Of a DNA stretch of 64,000 bases, positions 63,523 to 64,000 are shown piece by piece; the stretch's first letter is position 1, and every line of letters starts with the position of its first letter. Under the pieces are notes generated by a model. It searched no databases and had not been told where the DNA came from. It worked only from the letters and a program-made list of their open reading frames with translations. The translations under genes and the position numbers were made by a program. This DNA comes from Rhodopirellula bahusiensis (GTDB lineage Bacteria; Planctomycetota; Planctomycetia; Pirellulales; Pirellulaceae): the NCBI RefSeq assembly GCF_002727185.1, contig NZ_NIZW01000002.1, positions 620,001 through 684,000 of the forward strand. Direction: 5' to 3'.

Positions 63523-64000
63523 CCAGACTTCTCCGGTCCTTGGCCCTCGAAAGCAACCATTGCTTTATCCTTGAAAGTTGTTTTCTGCCGTACGTCTTGA
63601 ATCGGACAAACGCGTTTGGCCGATACAACGCGTCATACTGTTCCAGCAGCGGCTTCATCAAATCGAAGAATTTTTGCAGCGATCCTTCGCCAATTGCCGT
63701 CTTGAATGCAGTGTGACTTTGGGCGGCAATCGCTTCACGCAGCTCGAAAATCCGATGTTGCCGAGGTGTCAAGTGATCGGCTTTTGCAGCAACGCGTTTC
63801 TGTGGGCGCCAGAGCGCCCGCTTGTCACGTTGAAAGAGACGATAGGAAAGCCCCTCGCGACGATGGCGCAGGCCAGCCTCTTGCGATTGAACGACAACGT
63901 CTGGATCTACACTTGCCAAAGCAAGTTCACCGCGAGTAACACCGGCATCAACCAGACGCCGAATCACTTCATTCCGTACGACAACGACATTCGATCCCCG
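63515..64000 (-). CDS. Partial FrhB-like protein (F420 hydrogenase/dehydrogenase beta subunit C-terminal domain)
   Basis: The frame stays open to the window edge, so the N-terminus is missing. The visible part starts GSNVVVVRNEVIRRLVDAG and continues SVDPDVVVQSQEAGLRHRRE with LSYRLFQRDK, the end of the FrhB C-terminal domain. FrhB-like genes often sit beside pyruvyl transferases in polysaccharide loci, where they may act as oxidoreductases on sugars rather than with F420. Any Fe-S or flavin motifs lie in the unseen part. The stop overlaps the pyruvyl transferase start by 8 bases. Confidence 0.78.
   Translation of the reverse strand, partial: RGSNVVVVRNEVIRRLVDAGVTRGELALASVDPDVVVQSQEAGLRHRREGLSYRLFQRDKRALWRPQKRVAAKADHLTPRQHRIFELREAIAAQSHTAFKTAIGEGSLQKFFDLMKPLLEQYDALYRPNAFVRFKTYGRKQLSRIKQWLLSRAKDRRSLDE

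Overview
The window looks like a chromosomal segment of a Rhodopirellula-like planctomycete (order Pirellulales). Three large exported proteins carry the N-terminal LEPR-XLL-type motif of planctomycete surface proteins, two of them with dockerin-type calcium repeats. There is also an exosortase of the planctomycete XrtU type with a long C-terminal EpsI-like extension, and intergenic DNA is full of short palindromic repeats. No rRNA, convincing tRNA, CRISPR array, phage or transposase gene was seen. This placement is inference from gene content; no database search was run.

Region 1 (1-12 kb) holds unrelated housekeeping and surface genes: a partial SHOCT-type protein, a dockerin-bearing vanadium-haloperoxidase/PAP2-fold protein, an operon of an NCS1-like permease and a mannitol 2-dehydrogenase, a Cys-rich exported barrel-like protein, a secreted transglutaminase-like protein, a small exported protein and a Gfo/Idh/MocA oxidoreductase coupled to a 93-residue protein. 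Region 2 (12-21 kb) contains an HscC-type Hsp70 with a membrane-anchored J-like protein whose HPD motif reads KPE, an alpha/beta hydrolase, an S4 RNA-binding protein coupled to a secreted endonuclease/exonuclease/phosphatase-fold protein, a conserved protein of unknown role, and a compact type II toxin-antitoxin pair.

Region 3 (21-32 kb) has two giant surface proteins (DUF4347 + carbohydrate-binding + lectin + sorbosone-dehydrogenase domains; SdrD-like + cadherin-like + dockerin domains), a Met/Gly-rich exported protein and a small exported protein. These are followed by clusters of composite intergenic repeats.

Region 4 (32-64 kb) is a long, entirely minus-strand exopolysaccharide/exosortase locus, transcribed from high to low coordinates. 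It starts beyond the right edge with an FrhB-like gene and a polysaccharide pyruvyl transferase. It then runs through acyltransferases, GT2 and GT4 glycosyltransferases, methyltransferases (FkbM type, C-methyltransferase type and one generic), RfbC-like and RfbA sugar-nucleotide enzymes, two NAD-dependent epimerases, an AlgD-like sugar-nucleotide dehydrogenase, hexapeptide acetyltransferases, an SGNH hydrolase and a Wzy-like polymerase. It ends with a Wzc-like tyrosine autokinase, the exosortase and a TPR protein. Many genes overlap by one to a few bases, consistent with translational coupling. Together they would make, modify, polymerise and export a decorated, probably acidic and deoxysugar-containing polysaccharide. 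A flippase, an initiating transferase, RfbB and RfbD are not in the window.

The most unusual material is in the non-coding DNA and its spread into genes: a three-module intergenic repeat family, several nested inverted repeats of about 70-150 bp, a tandem duplication of the 3' end of a glycosyltransferase gene together with a repeat element, and an apparent in-frame insertion of a related repeat inside another glycosyltransferase.
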